A stretch of DNA of 64,000 nucleotides from assembly GCA_964036195.1 (NCBI GenBank), contig OZ038452.1:10844704-10908703 (forward strand), in the 5' to 3' direction. Below the pieces are notes generated by a model. It saw only the letters and a program-made list of their open reading frames with translations. It did no database searches and was not told the DNA's origin. Shown here in pieces: positions 62,463 through 64,000 of this stretch (the first letter of the stretch is position 1; each line of letters begins with the position of its first letter). The translations under genes were made by a program, and so were the position numbers. This stretch comes from Sphaerolaimus hirsutus. Taxonomy: Eukaryota; Nematoda; Chromadorea; Monhysterida; Sphaerolaimidae.

Positions 62463-63729
62463 TAGTGATGGAAAAGCGCCATGGCGCTGGCGCCTGGCGC
62501 TAGCGCCAAAGCAAAAAGCGCCATGGCGCTTTTGGCGCTTGGCGCCTTTTTGCTGTGGCGCCATTGGCGCTTGGCGCTGAGGTTTTGAAAAGCGCCATGG
62601 CGCTTTTGGCGCTTGGCGCTATGACGCCGTGGCGCCATTGGCGCTTGGCGCTAGTGTTTTAAAAAGCGCCAAAAAAGCGCCAAGAAGTACTAAAAATTCA
62701 TTATTATTTTATGCAGAAAGACCTGTTAAATTTAATTTACATAAGTATATGTGCTACTGTCAGTGTATTCCAAGATCAACATACCCTATTCTTGATTACT
62801 TTGTTAACGATGTCCCTGTGATTGCATGGGTATTCAACACTTGTCCCATCTTATCCGAATTATGTAAGGCTTTATGTGACTATTCATCGGACTGTGGTAA
62901 CACTTTTCACATAGGTTTTTAGCTCAATCACTATACTGAGCTCGTTCCTTGCAGTTTTGTTTAAGCAGGGTCAAAGGACCCTGTAAAGTGTAAAGTTAAG
63001 TAATAAACATCATCCAAAATTTCATAAATACAACTTTGTTAAGTGTCATGTGAAATGTCAAAGTTCAATGAAAATAAGTTCTTTTTTATTTTGATTGACA
63101 TTTTACATCACATTTACTTCTTGACATTTGACACTTGATTTTACAGGGTGTGGAATCACTTTCTGAAGCCATTCCAACAATGGCAATCCAAAATTTGAAA
63201 CCTAAAAATCCTGTGTTCAAAAGTGACTAGCAAAACTCGAAACTGTAATATCCTAGTAGAAAAATCGAAAGTATTCCAAAAAATTGAAAACTTCATTTGA
63301 AAATTATTTTAGAGGAAAACTACTTAATTCCAAAAATAATTTTAAAAAACACGTAAAAATCTTAGCACTTTTTACAGATGGTTTGCTATAGTTAGCCCAA
63401 ACACCCAGCTAAAATATCAAGACAAAAATAACAAAAGTGACTGGAGTTGACTTATATATTGCGCCAAAAACAAATTAATAGCAGAGCATTAGTATGGCTG
63501 CATATATGAGAAGCAAAATGTTGTTTGGCGCTGGCGCTATTGGCGCTTGGCGCCAACATCCTCTGGCGCCATTGGCGCTTGGCGCCGTAGTCCAGAAAAG
63601 CGCCATGGCGCTTTTGGCGCTTGGCGCCATTTTGCTCTGGCGCCATTGGCGCTCGGCGCTGGGGTTCGGAAAAGCGCCATGGCGCTTTTGGCGCTTGGCG
63701 CCAAAGTCCTGGCGCTTTTTCCATCACTA
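62463..63729. mobile_element. hAT-like GGCGC-rich element in the right arm, 8-bp TSD
   Basis: Ends TAGTGATGGAAAAGCGCCA and TGGCGCTTTTTCCATCACTA; exact duplication GACACGAT at 62455-62462 and 63730-63737. Both ends are arrays of GGCGCTTGGCGC-type words (62470-62680 and 63520-63715). The opposite arm of the palindrome has a single uninterrupted copy of the target. Confidence 0.9.
62978..63149. repeat. CCCTGTAAAG MITE nested in the GGCGC element
   Basis: ACCCTGTAAAGTGTAAAG on the left, TTGATTTTACAGGGT on the right, TGTCATGTGAAATGTC inside. Confidence 0.6.
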
Positions 63730-64000
63730 GACACGATTAAGGTATTGATTCATATATTATCCTTAGAAAATTGTAGACCCGTAGCATGATCCACACTTGT
63801 GTAATTAATTTCACGACGTCATTTCACGTCATCATTTCACGTCGAATCGACGCTGAGCTCTAATTCCCGCTTCAGTATTGTAAACCATCTCTTCAAGTGT
63901 CTAATAAAAAAGTTCCAAAAAGTGAATTTTTTGTCATCCATCTATTGGGGAGTGGTGTTTTTTTGGAGAATAAGCGAATTTTTGAGAAATTTTTCACGTT

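Larger units (their letters stand above)
61703..64000. repeat. Giant palindrome (foldback), right end outside the window
   Basis: Arms start at or before 61703 and extend to or beyond 64000, meeting at a 10-base spacer 62324-62333. Key matched blocks: AACGTGAAAAATTTCTCAAA (left) with its inverse at 63981-64000; GCTCAGCGTCGATTCGACG at 62074 with its inverse at 63839-63857. GACGTGAAAT words recur near the centre. Each arm has its own later insertion. Confidence 0.87.

Noticed and set aside
62629-62922. 97-codon ORF in the GGCGC element, considered as a transposase fragment
   Set aside because: The first part is translated GGCGC repeat and the rest has no hAT dimerisation or catalytic motif.
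1-64000. tRNA, rRNA or bacterial gene content
   Set aside because: No tRNA-like cloverleaf, rRNA sequence or operon structure was recognised by reading. A covariance-model scan would be needed to exclude small RNAs fully.

Overview
The window is animal nuclear DNA: a multi-exon gene with GT-AG introns, GC-rich exons set in AT-rich introns, and many DNA-transposon remnants. The main gene is a KMT2E/SETD5-type PHD-SET gene, a family known from animals. I cannot place the phylum from sequence alone.

Region 1 (1 to about 13.7 kb) is most of a large Ty3/gypsy-type LTR retroelement on the + strand. It has a Gag zinc knuckle, an aspartic protease, reverse transcriptase, RNase H and integrase, in that order. 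Downstream, where errantiviruses carry env, is about 4.5 kb of broken open frame whose second half carries the motifs of a Upf1-like superfamily 1 helicase. This is followed by 2.6 kb of non-coding DNA ending in a TATA box, an initiator-like site and AATAAA, probably the 3' LTR. Both coding blocks carry frameshifts and in-frame stops, so this copy is decaying.

Region 2 (16.6 to 49.7 kb) is one + strand gene. I could join 32 exons with consistent phase into a 2,193-residue frame. It has a DHxY HCF-1-binding motif, a long Gln/His/Ala-rich N-terminal half with an AT-hook, one PHD finger, a SET domain with RRSC in place of NHSC, and three C-terminal blocks shared with vertebrate KMT2E/SETD5. The introns are packed with non-autonomous DNA elements.

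Region 3 (49.7 to 64 kb) holds a four-exon short-chain dehydrogenase/reductase gene on the - strand (52,007-53,940), convergent with the PHD-SET gene, then repeat-rich DNA. It ends in a palindrome of more than 2.2 kb that runs off the window, with a different transposon inserted in each arm.

The mobile-element content is unusually readable. Nine elements have hAT-like ends and 8-bp target duplications (seven exact, two with one difference), including a stack of four insertions at 32.7-35.6 kb. At least four families share the terminal sequence TACCGTATTT followed by family-specific sequence. No tRNA, rRNA or CRISPR was recognised.
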